Assembly: GCA_046759145.1 (NCBI GenBank)
Contig: JBHIBR010000086.1
Span: 1-7,336 of the forward strand
Origin: JBHIBR01 sp046759145 [NCBI: Nitrospinota bacterium]
GTDB lineage: Bacteria > UBA8248
Length of the DNA: 7,336 nt
Direction of reading: 5' to 3'
Shown here: positions 1 to 4,668 of the stretch, one piece after another
How the letters are laid out: each line of letters begins with the position of its first letter
Numbering within the stretch: the stretch's first letter is position 1
Position numbers and translations under genes: made by a program
The notes under the pieces: generated by a model
The model's input: only the letters and a program-made list of their open reading frames with translations
The model's database searches: none
What the model was told of the DNA's origin: nothing

Positions 1-326
1 CATCTCGCCTGCGCCCTCACCGTGCTGAAAAGGGTTTTGGGATGACTTCTAGGAACCAGATCCGCCTTTGCTCGCTTAGGATAGAACGTGGAGTCGTAGA
101 TCTGATTGCCATCTTCGCCCTGGTTTCCTTGACAAGTCCACGCAGCATCAAGCGTCCCAGTATCACATCCCAAACATACCCAGAAACGATATTCAATTTC
201 TTCCCAGAAGCTCCAGGGCCCTTCTTCCTCGGGCATGAACCGCCTATGGACAGCCTTGAGTTCGTGATGAGTCTCCCGACGGCAAGTATTACAGTGGATG
301 TGTCTACGCTGCGGCGCGTTCGTCAT
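1..326 (-). CDS. DUF4145-like protein with N-terminal zinc-knuckle region (partial, 3' end outside window)
   Basis: The first 108 codons of a minus-strand gene are visible; the frame is still open at the left edge. The protein starts MTNAPQRRHIHCNTC and carries two CxxC knuckles (C12-x2-C15 and C51-x2-C54) with several His between them, consistent with one zinc site. After these come an aromatic-rich stretch (WSFWEEIEYRFW, about 38-49), the segment CDTGTLD (54-60) and GNQIYDSTFYPKR (73-85). From memory this layout matches the N-terminal part of DUF4145 proteins, whose later domain has been placed in the HEPN superfamily of predicted RNases; that domain lies outside the window, so no catalytic residues can be checked. 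An in-frame TGA at about 347-349 bounds the start. ATG at 324-326 is chosen; the GTG immediately upstream is possible, and a GGAGG lies 9-12 nt upstream. It follows the RusA-like gene on the same strand after 143 bp. Base composition is closer to balanced than in the rest of the window. Confidence 0.72.
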   Translation of the reverse strand, partial: MTNAPQRRHIHCNTCRRETHHELKAVHRRFMPEEEGPWSFWEEIEYRFWVCLGCDTGTLDAAWTCQGNQGEDGNQIYDSTFYPKRAKADLVPRSHPKTLFSTVRAQAR

Positions 327-469
327 CACCAGCCAACGCCTCCAGAGTCAGCCAACCAAAGAAGGCGCAGTTTGAACATCTCCCGACCATTGCGGGGCTT
401 GCATGAAGGAAGACTTGGGCGCATGCACGCAGGACTACGCAACGCCATGGAATTCGACCCCTCCCTCTC

Positions 470-1033
470 TTACCCAATGATCGGCATGTTGTCATAGCTG
501 ATGCTAGTGCCTCTTACGCGAACACAGATCAAGAGGATCACTTCCGAAGGATTGGCAGGATTCACAGGCTCTAGGAGGCGGTCTGTCGTAACTGAAAGTC
601 CGGTTACGAGTGCATCGTCTTCCAGCAAACAAAAGAAAGGAGTCTCCTTGTCTTTTGGGGCGTCGTTACTAGGAAGCTCGTTTTCCTTGGGCATCCTTAG
701 GGCGTCAAGCAGTGTCTTGAGACGGTTATCGATATCACCGCCCTTGGTGACACCGGGTGGCCCAGGCCGGAGGAGAGTAATATCGAGTTGAGCGATCAAT
801 TTCAGATGCTCGTTAACAAGGGGGACAAACTGAAAGCCGCCGACGTTCTCGACCAAGGATATATTGCTAGGGGCAGCCCTCAGGAATTCAGGATGCTTAT
901 CGGCCACCACCTTTAGCGGAGGTTGCTCCCAGAGCTCCCGCAATTGCGGGTGGAACGCTCGACGAAGCTTCTGCTTGTGCTTCACATCGCCGTTTGGCTT
1001 GAGTTGCCCTCGATAAGCCAGTCTGAACTCCAT
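470..1033 (-). CDS. RusA-like Holliday-junction resolvase family protein
   Basis: This is a 187-aa protein. Its core matches the RusA signature: D100-I-D102-N103-x-x-K106-x3-D110-A-L, then E138-D139-D140-x2-V143. E. coli RusA has D70, D72, K76 and D91 in the same arrangement (DLDN...K...DAL...DD..V). RusA enzymes are homodimeric, Mg-dependent nucleases that resolve four-way DNA junctions and are common in prophages and mobile elements. The N-terminal 60 residues (MEFRLAYRG, then a basic stretch, then HPQLRELW) and about 28 residues between D110 and D139 are longer than in the 120-aa E. coli protein, so this is a divergent branch. ATG at 1031-1033 is chosen because GGAGG lies 9 nt upstream; a TTG seven codons earlier would place that Shine-Dalgarno inside the gene. 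It lies 29 bp downstream of the HicB-like gene and probably shares its transcript. The family call is by motif; activity is inferred. Confidence 0.72.
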   Translation of the reverse strand: MEFRLAYRGQLKPNGDVKHKQKLRRAFHPQLRELWEQPPLKVVADKHPEFLRAAPSNISLVENVGGFQFVPLVNEHLKLIAQLDITLLRPGPPGVTKGGDIDNRLKTLLDALRMPKENELPSNDAPKDKETPFFCLLEDDALVTGLSVTTDRLLEPVNPANPSEVILLICVRVRGTSISYDNMPIIG

Positions 1034-1062
1034 ACCTGCCTGCCTCCTTCCCAAAAAAACGT

Positions 1063-1260
1063 CTAATCGACGCGCTGTCCTTCTAGGCTCTGGGGCTTCT
1101 TGATCCTGGAGTCGCCCTGCATCATCCGATACGCGTCCCGGATATTCTCCTCAAGCTCCGCGAGGGTCTCCCCCTGGCTGAAGACGCCGGGCACTTCGCG
1201 GATGCGGCCGACGTACCAGTCTTCATCGAGCCAGTACTCGAGCGTGAACTTGGCGGGCAT
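1063..1260 (-). CDS. HicB-family antitoxin-like small protein, no HicA partner visible
   Basis: This 65-aa protein has the HicB N-terminal fold signature: a beta strand (KFTLEYWLDEDWYVGRI), then EVPGVFSQGETLAELEENIRDAYRMM (about 22-47), the strand-loop-helix typical of HicB/UPF0150 proteins. Known HicB antitoxins bind and inhibit HicA mRNA interferases, and many add a C-terminal DNA-binding domain that autoregulates the operon. No such domain is present here: the tail after residue 48 is a short basic stretch ending in VD. No HicA-like ORF (small, double-stranded-RNA-binding-like, with a catalytic His) lies on either side. The start is ATG with a weak GGGGA seven nt upstream, 17 bp after the preceding gene; 29 bp separate it from the RusA-like gene. 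It may be a solitary HicB or a partner of one of the neighbours. Confidence 0.8.
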   Translation of the reverse strand: MPAKFTLEYWLDEDWYVGRIREVPGVFSQGETLAELEENIRDAYRMMQGDSRIKKPQSLEGQRVD

Positions 1261-1277
1261 CAGCCGATCCCCAATTT

Positions 1278-1583
1278 CTAGCCATGCTCCAAAAACTCTT
1301 TGGGAACCTCCAGCCTCGGTCCCTTCGTGATCGCCGGCTGCGGCAGGTCCACCAGCGCCGTCTCCGCATTCTTCTTGAATTCAACCACCCGAACCCTCAC
1401 CCGGCCGAGGACCACCTTGCCGGGCTCCGGCCCGCGTTCCACGGTGACGTCGCGTTTGTCCACAAAAGCCGAGATTGTCTCCCCATCCGGCAGATCAATG
1501 CGCACTCCTCTCTCGCTTGAGAACATCCCGCGTGAGACTTTGCATGGGATGGAAGTCGCTCTGTTGCGGTTTGCTCGTTTCAT
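1278..1583 (-). CDS. Conserved-looking small protein of unknown function
   Basis: This is a 101-aa protein I do not recognise with certainty. The first dozen residues are basic (MKRANRNRATSI). They are followed by a beta-rich body: PCKVSRGMFSSERGVRI (13-29), DGETISAFVDKRDV (about 33-46), VVLGRVRVRVVEF (about 58-70) and a closing ALVDLPQPAITKGPRLEVP. Alternating hydrophobic strands with a polar N-terminus suggest a small beta-barrel or SH3/OB-like fold (inference from pattern only). The frame stays open to 1715, but ATG at 1581-1583 is preferred because the upstream part is proline-rich, runs through the likely promoter and terminator region, and GAGG lies about 11 nt before this ATG. It is the first gene of the minus-strand cluster, 17 bp before the HicB-like gene, so co-expression is likely. 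No membrane segment or signal peptide is seen. Confidence 0.65.
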   Translation of the reverse strand: MKRANRNRATSIPCKVSRGMFSSERGVRIDLPDGETISAFVDKRDVTVERGPEPGKVVLGRVRVRVVEFKKNAETALVDLPQPAITKGPRLEVPKEFLEHG

Positions 1584-1643
1584 TGATCCGTGATCCTCGC
1601 TCCCGGGCGGTGGATTGGGAGGCTCACTTTCTCTCTCGCCCAC

Positions 1644-1672
1644 CTTATACGCCTTCTGCGGGTTTCCAGCAA
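1644..1672 (-). promoter_or_regulatory. Putative sigma-70 type promoter of the left cluster
   Basis: Read on the minus strand, a -35 box TTGCTG (1667-1672) is followed by a 17-bp spacer and a -10 box TATAAG (1644-1649), which matches TATAAT at five of six positions. Transcription would start near 1637 and give a leader of about 54 nt before the ATG at 1583. The spacing is ideal and the -10 stands out in this GC-rich sequence. The -35 is weak, so an activator may be needed. Confidence 0.5.
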
Positions 1673-1677
1673 TCTCG

Positions 1678-1692
1678 GCAAGGGGCCCTTGC
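1678..1692. promoter_or_regulatory. Near-perfect palindrome just upstream of the putative promoter
   Basis: The 15-bp sequence GCAAGGGGCCCTTGC has 7-bp arms (GCAAGGG/CCCTTGC) around one central base. It sits about six bases upstream of the putative -35 box of the left cluster, a typical place for an activator or repressor dimer site. An 11-base core, AAGGGGCCCTT, recurs at 6074-6084 in the intergenic region before the plus-strand genes. No known regulator can be named. Confidence 0.35.
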
Positions 1693-1702
1693 CCAGGACC
1701 AC

Positions 1703-1740
1703 AAAAACCCGGCACCCCGCCGGGCGGCGGCGGTGCCGGG
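1703..1740 (-). terminator. Rho-independent terminator of the peroxiredoxin-like gene
   Basis: On the minus strand a very stable GC hairpin has outer arms 1732-1740 and 1708-1716 (nine perfect pairs, CCCGGCACC/GGTGCCGGG). Five more inner pairs follow after one bulged base, with a GGGC loop at 1722-1725 (plus-strand reading). The hairpin is followed directly by five T residues (1703-1707). It lies 55 bases after the peroxiredoxin stop codon and isolates that gene from the cluster below. Confidence 0.85.
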
Positions 1741-1795
1741 CTTCGTTGGTGCAGCTTGGGCCGTTTGATGCGGCCGGCACTTGCCCTCCCCTCCC

Positions 1796-2284
1796 CTACT
1801 TCCTGCTCTTATAAAACTGCACCATCTTCAGCACGTCCTGCCACACAAGCCGGCCGATGGGGCCGGAGCTATAGACGGCGACGGCGATGGTCTTGTCGGG
1901 CTTGAGGACAAAACCCGTGGCCTGGAGGAAGTCGCGGGCCTCTTCGTAGAAGGCGCCGATCTTGGCCACGGTCTCTTTCAGGTCGAGGCCATAGGCCACC
2001 GGGAAGGTGATGCCATGCTCTTTGACCGTCTCCTGGGCCTTCTCGAGGGGGTCCACCGAGGCGGCCACAACGCCGATCCCCTCGTCCTTCAGCTTGCCCG
2101 CCTTCGCAAAGGCAGCCAACTGCGCCTTGCAATAAGGTCACCAGTGGCCTCGGTAGAAGAGCAGAACGTTCCAATCCTCTTTCAGGCCATCGGGGAGCTG
2201 GAGGGTGCCCCCGTCCACGAGGTTGAGGGTCATATCGGGAAAACGGTCGCCGCTGTCGAGGAGGAAAGAGCCCGCGCGCGTCAT
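1796..2284 (-). CDS. AhpC/TSA (peroxiredoxin-like) family protein, probable selenoprotein with in-frame TGA at codon 49
   Basis: Read with TGA as selenocysteine, the frame gives 162 residues with the redoxin fold. An N-terminal segment (GDRFPDMTLNLVDG, about 12-25) leads to LLFYRGHW-U49-PYC52-KAQL, where family members normally read RGHWCPYC. Then come ASVDP, FPVAYGL, TGFVLKPDKT and YSSGPIGRL. The TGA (2138-2140) therefore replaces the first Cys of the CxxC redox motif, giving UxxC, the usual position for selenocysteine in redox enzymes. The start is ATG at 2282-2284, with AAAGGAGGT seven nt upstream, so the 48 codons before the TGA are clearly meant to be translated. An 11-pair hairpin lies just downstream of the TGA. 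Expected role: thiol/selenol-dependent reduction of peroxides or disulfides in the cytoplasm; no signal peptide is seen. The gene is monocistronic, with its own terminator. Alternatives: a pseudogene or a sequencing error (TGC to TGA). A standard gene finder would call only a truncated product starting at TTG 2119. Confidence 0.85.
2105..2131 (-). promoter_or_regulatory. Candidate bacterial SECIS element
   Basis: Directly downstream of the TGA, inside the coding sequence, bases 2131-2125 plus 2123-2120 pair with 2115-2105 to form 11 base pairs (including G-U), with a single bulged C at 2124 and an apical loop of UUGG (2119-2116). The loop begins about 19 nt after the TGA, within the range known for bacterial SECIS elements (roughly 16-37 nt). 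The upper stem is GCAG/CUGC; opening its closing pair gives a GU-starting loop. SECIS elements bind SelB, which delivers Sec-tRNA to the UGA. Folding was done by eye. Confidence 0.65.
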
Positions 2285-2291
2285 GCAGTAG

Positions 2292-2300
2292 ACCTCCTTT
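2292..2300 (-). promoter_or_regulatory. Ribosome binding site deciding the peroxiredoxin start
   Basis: AAAGGAGGT on the minus strand ends seven bases before ATG 2284. This near-consensus site fixes the start 48 codons upstream of the in-frame TGA and argues against initiation at the TTG downstream of it. Confidence 0.8.
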
Positions 2301-2375
2301 CGACTTGCCAAGGAACCTCGGGCCCGCCCCTGGGCGACAGAGTCACCCCTCCCCCGCGGCCCCGCGATGATCCAT

Positions 2376-2410
2376 TCTCTCCGAAGGAACTGAGACCCTT
2401 CGCTCGGCTC
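2376..2410. repeat. Dispersed intergenic repeat-like unit (copy A)
   Basis: The unit contains the hairpin CGAAGG (2382-2387)/CCTTCG (2397-2402). On the minus strand, bases 2410-2392 read GAGCCGAGCGAAGGGTCTC. This resembles 4646-4667 on the plus strand (TCCGAGCG, then TAG, then CGAAGAATCTC). Short elements of this style recur between genes in many high-GC environmental bacteria as far as I recall. Confidence 0.45.
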
Positions 2411-2444
2411 ATGTGACAGCCGTAGCGCCGCCGTCTCGGCGACA

Positions 2445-2468
2445 TCCCCCCACCTAGCCTCCCCCCAC
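2445..2468. repeat. Short direct repeat TCCCCCCAC
   Basis: The nonamer TCCCCCCAC occurs at 2445-2453 and again at 2460-2468, a period of 15 bases, in the intergenic region between the peroxiredoxin-like and transketolase genes. It is C-rich on the plus strand and G-rich on the minus strand. Confidence 0.4.
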
Positions 2469-2502
2469 GGCTCGACTGAGCCCTCGGCCTGAGCTCGGGC
2501 CG
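2469..2502. repeat. Paired palindromes in intergenic region
   Basis: Two adjacent inverted repeats are seen: GGCTC (2469-2473) with GAGCC (2478-2482), and CGGCC (2485-2489) with GGCCG (2498-2502). They are followed by AAGGCTCGCCGAAGTCC, the style of small mobile palindromic elements found in gene-free regions. The role may be mRNA 3'-end structure after the transketolase operon. Confidence 0.45.
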
Positions 2503-2515
2503 AAGGCTCGCCGAA

Positions 2516-2545
2516 GTCCGGGGGGAGGGAGGAGGGGGGCCGGAC
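2516..2545. other. Hairpin with purine-rich loop after the transketolase operon
   Basis: Perfect arms GTCCGG (2516-2521) and CCGGAC (2540-2545) enclose 18 bases made only of G and A on the plus strand. It lies 23 bases after the stop codon of the transketolase C-subunit and could act in termination or 3'-end protection. No T-tract follows on the minus strand, so it is not called an intrinsic terminator. Confidence 0.35.
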
Positions 2546-2567
2546 GCCAGCGCTACAATCTCCCCCC

Positions 2568-3554
2568 TCACCTCTTCTTTTTCTTCACGACCTCGCGCAC
2601 CGCGTCTGCGAGCTCGACGTGGGTTAGGCCGAAGTGGGCGAGGAGCGCCTTCGCCTCGCCCGAGACGCCGAAGCGGTCGCGCATGCCGAAGCGCACGAAG
2701 GGGACGGGGCAGTCTTCCATCAGCACCTCGGCCACAGCACCCCCCAGGCCCCCGTAGATGTTGTGCTCCTCGGCGGTCACTATTCCTCCGCTCTCGCGGG
2801 CGGCCTCGGCCAGGGTCTCGCGGTCGATGGGTTTGATGGTCGAGAGGTTCACCACGCCCACCTCGATGCCCTCCCCGGCCAGGAGCTCGGCGGCTTTGAG
2901 GGCCATGCTCACCATGATGCCCGCCGCCACGACCGTCGCGTCGCGTCCTCGGCGCAGGACCCGCGCCTTGCCCAGGGTGAAGGGGCAGGGGTCGGGGTTG
3001 ATGACCGGAAATTTGGCCCGGGCGAGCCGCACGTAGCAGGGCCCGACGCGCTCCGCCACTGCCCGGATGGCGGCGGCCGTCTCGGGCCCATCCGAGGGGA
3101 CGACTACAGTCATGTTGGGGAGAACGCGCATGAGGGCGATGTCCTCGAGCATCTGGTGGCTCGTCCCATCCTCGCCCACGGTGATCCCGGCGTGGGTGGC
3201 CACGATCTTTACGTTCAAGGCGGGGACCGCGATGGACTGGCGCACCGACTCCCAGGCGCGGCCTGTGGCGAAGATGGCGAAGCTGCTCGCGAAGACCACC
3301 TTGCCCGTCGAGGCGAGGCCCGCGGCGGCGTCCATCATGCCCTGCTCGGCCACCCCCATGTTGAAGAAGCGATGGGGGAATTTCTTGGCGAAGTAGACGG
3401 TGCGGGTGGAGCCGCTGAGGTCTGCGTCCAGCACCACGATGTCCTCGCGCTCCTCGCCCAGCTGCGCCAGGGTCTTGCCGTAGACGTCCCGGATGGCGAC
3501 CTCTTGGGGCTTCTCGGCCGCGGCGGTTGGGGCAGAAGGGCCGGGCTCTGCCAT
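2568..3554 (-). CDS. Transketolase, C-terminal subunit
   Basis: This 328-aa protein carries the pyrimidine-binding and C-terminal domains of a split transketolase. Recognised parts: VLDADLSGST (41-50), FFNMGVAEQGMMDAAAGLA (63-81) with E70 as the likely glutamate that activates thiamine diphosphate, FASSFAIF (88-95), and HAGITVGEDGTSHQMLEDIALMR (121-143). A C-terminal domain ends with EEHNIYGGLGGAVAEV and a Lys-rich tail (KKKKR). With the N-subunit it should transfer two-carbon ketol units between sugar phosphates in the cytoplasm, linking pentose phosphates to glycolysis; assignment to a specialised sugar pathway cannot be excluded. The first 18 residues are Ala/Pro-rich and probably disordered. 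ATG at 3552-3554 follows a GAGG, 12 bp after the N-subunit stop, so the two genes form an operon. Length and motifs are complete. Confidence 0.92.
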   Translation of the reverse strand: MAEPGPSAPTAAAEKPQEVAIRDVYGKTLAQLGEEREDIVVLDADLSGSTRTVYFAKKFPHRFFNMGVAEQGMMDAAAGLASTGKVVFASSFAIFATGRAWESVRQSIAVPALNVKIVATHAGITVGEDGTSHQMLEDIALMRVLPNMTVVVPSDGPETAAAIRAVAERVGPCYVRLARAKFPVINPDPCPFTLGKARVLRRGRDATVVAAGIMVSMALKAAELLAGEGIEVGVVNLSTIKPIDRETLAEAARESGGIVTAEEHNIYGGLGGAVAEVLMEDCPVPFVRFGMRDRFGVSGEAKALLAHFGLTHVELADAVREVVKKKKR

Positions 3555-3566
3555 GCGCTCCTCTCC

Positions 3567-4525
3567 CTACCTCTCCCCGAGCTGGCGAAGCGCCTCGGCC
3601 AGCTCCTCGTCGTTGGGGGCGATGCCGTGCCAGTTGGGGGTGTTCTCCATGAAGTCCACCCCCTTGCCCTTCACAGTGCGGGCGACGCCCACGCCAGCGC
3701 CTCGAGCACCTGGGCGATGTCGTGCCCGTCCACCTCCCGCACCGCCCACCGGTGGGCGCGCCACTTGTCGGGGAGGGGGTCCAAGTCGATGGTCTCCTTC
3801 ACGTAGCCGTCGAGCTGGACGCCGTTGAAGTCCAGGATGCCCGTGAGGTTCTCCAGCTTGTAGTGGGCGGCCGACATGGCGGCCTCCCAGGTGGAGCCCT
3901 CCTGGCACTCCCCGTCGCTGATGAGGCAATAGACCCGAGAGGGCCGCCCGTCGAGCCTAAGGCCCAGGGCAAGCCCCACCGACTGGGCGAGGCCGTGGCC
4001 GAGGGAGCCGGTGCAGACCTCCACCCCGGGGGTCATGCGGCTGTGGCAGTGGCCCTCGAGGATGCCCCCCACCTTGCGCAGGCGGTTCAGCTCGTCGGGG
4101 TCGAAGTAGCCGAACTGGGCCAGGATAGTGTAAAGCGCGGGGCAGCCGTGCCCTTTCGAGAGGACGAAGCGGTCGCGGTCGGGCCAGGCCAGGTCCTCGG
4201 GGCGGTGGCGGAGCTTCCCGTAGTAGAGGGCCACCAGGATCTCCGTCGCCGAGAAGGAGCCGCCCGGGTGGCCCGCCTGGGCCTTGTGGATCGCCTTGAT
4301 GGTGGTGACGCGGGTCTGTCGGGCGACCTCCTTGAGGGTCTCGAGGAGGGCCTGGGCGCCTTCCCAGGAGTCGATGTCGAAGGCATCGGCCCGGAGGTCC
4401 ACCGGGGGTCCACCGCGGGAGTGGTATTTCTCCCAGGGGCGGGATGCGACGAAGAGCAGCCGCTCCGCAATCCGGGCGCGCGTCTTGCGAGAGATCAATT
4501 TCAGCGTGCCAGCTTCCAGGGCCAT
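3567..4525 (-). CDS. Transketolase, N-terminal subunit, with apparent frameshift near the 3' end
   Basis: This is the thiamine-diphosphate pyrophosphate-binding subunit. Numbered from the chosen start, it shows GHPGG (85-89), SKGH (123-126), GSLGHGLAQ (from 173), the metal-binding SDGE (203-206) with N234 closing the GDG-x(n)-N motif, and DGHD (267-270). The frame then reaches TGA at 3671-3673. The family's conserved end, [14 protein letters not shown] followed by [15 protein letters not shown], is found in another frame and stops at 3567. Around 3675-3695 about ten codons expected in the family are missing and the frame is shifted, so a deletion or an assembly error is likely; the entry spans both parts. 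ATG 4523-4525 is preferred to the GTG at 4588, because AGGGGGAGG stands just before it and the GTG has none. Even so, about 60 residues precede usual family homology. The C-subunit follows 12 bp later. Confidence 0.85.
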
Positions 4526-4540
4526 CCTCCCCCTCCCCAG
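4526..4540 (-). promoter_or_regulatory. Purine-rich ribosome binding region deciding the transketolase N-subunit start
   Basis: The minus strand reads CTGGGGAGGGGGAGG directly before ATG 4525. The first GGGGAGG lies six bases from the ATG, an ideal distance, and favours this start over the in-frame GTG at 4588. Confidence 0.6.
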
Positions 4541-4616
4541 GGTCTCGACGGAAGGAAGCGAGAGCGCCGATTTTTTACCGGCCAGCACAAAAGGCCGACC
4601 CAGCTAAATCTTACCC

Positions 4617-4639
4617 GAGCTGGAATTCCCTCTCAGCTC
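4617..4639. other. Hairpin after the TPR gene
   Basis: GAGCTG (4617-4622) and CAGCTC (4634-4639) form a six-pair inverted repeat just beyond the TPR gene stop at 4642-4644. It may mark the transcript end. Only a mixed A/T-rich stretch (AAGATTT on the minus strand) follows, so intrinsic termination is uncertain. Confidence 0.4.
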
Positions 4640-4668
4640 TGTCAGTCCGAGCGTAGCGAAGAATCTCC
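4640..4668. repeat. Dispersed repeat-like unit (copy B) overlapping the TPR gene end
   Basis: The plus-strand core TCCGAGCG-TAG-CGAAGAATCTC (4646-4667) resembles the minus strand of copy A at 2392-2410. I recall close relatives of this sequence as abundant dispersed elements in environmental bacterial genomes. It encodes the last residues of the TPR protein and supplies its TGA stop. Confidence 0.5.

Noticed and set aside
327-469. tRNA or HicA toxin in the 143-bp gap before the DUF4145-like gene
   Set aside because: No cloverleaf arms or T-loop consensus seen, and none of the frames shows HicA features.
42-497. 151-aa plus-strand frame
   Set aside because: It is antisense to the DUF4145-like gene, and its protein has no recognisable pattern, whereas the minus frame has paired CxxC motifs.
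1796-2119. 107-aa gene starting at TTG 2119 as the whole peroxiredoxin
   Set aside because: It would lack the active site, has no Shine-Dalgarno (the sequence before it is the in-frame family motif), and TTG encodes Leu in the conserved KAQL segment.
1781-2416. 211-aa plus-strand frame
   Set aside because: Antisense shadow of the peroxiredoxin-like gene in GC-rich DNA; no ribosome binding site or family features.
2281-2571. 96-aa minus-strand frame between transketolase and peroxiredoxin genes
   Set aside because: Arg/Ser/Pro/Gly-rich product spanning hairpins and repeats; no start signal, treated as intergenic.
3671-3673. TGA in the transketolase N-subunit as a second selenocysteine codon
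   Set aside because: Translation beyond it in the same frame gives unrelated Arg/Ser/Pro-rich sequence; the family's conserved end is in another frame, so this is a frameshift and not recoding.
3660-3700. Programmed ribosomal frameshift in transketolase
   Set aside because: No slippery heptamer with a downstream structure is evident, and about ten conserved codons are missing as well, which points to deletion or error.
2634-3806. 390-aa plus-strand frame, rich in His and Gly
   Set aside because: Antisense to the transketolase subunits, whose motifs are unmistakable; typical high-GC shadow.
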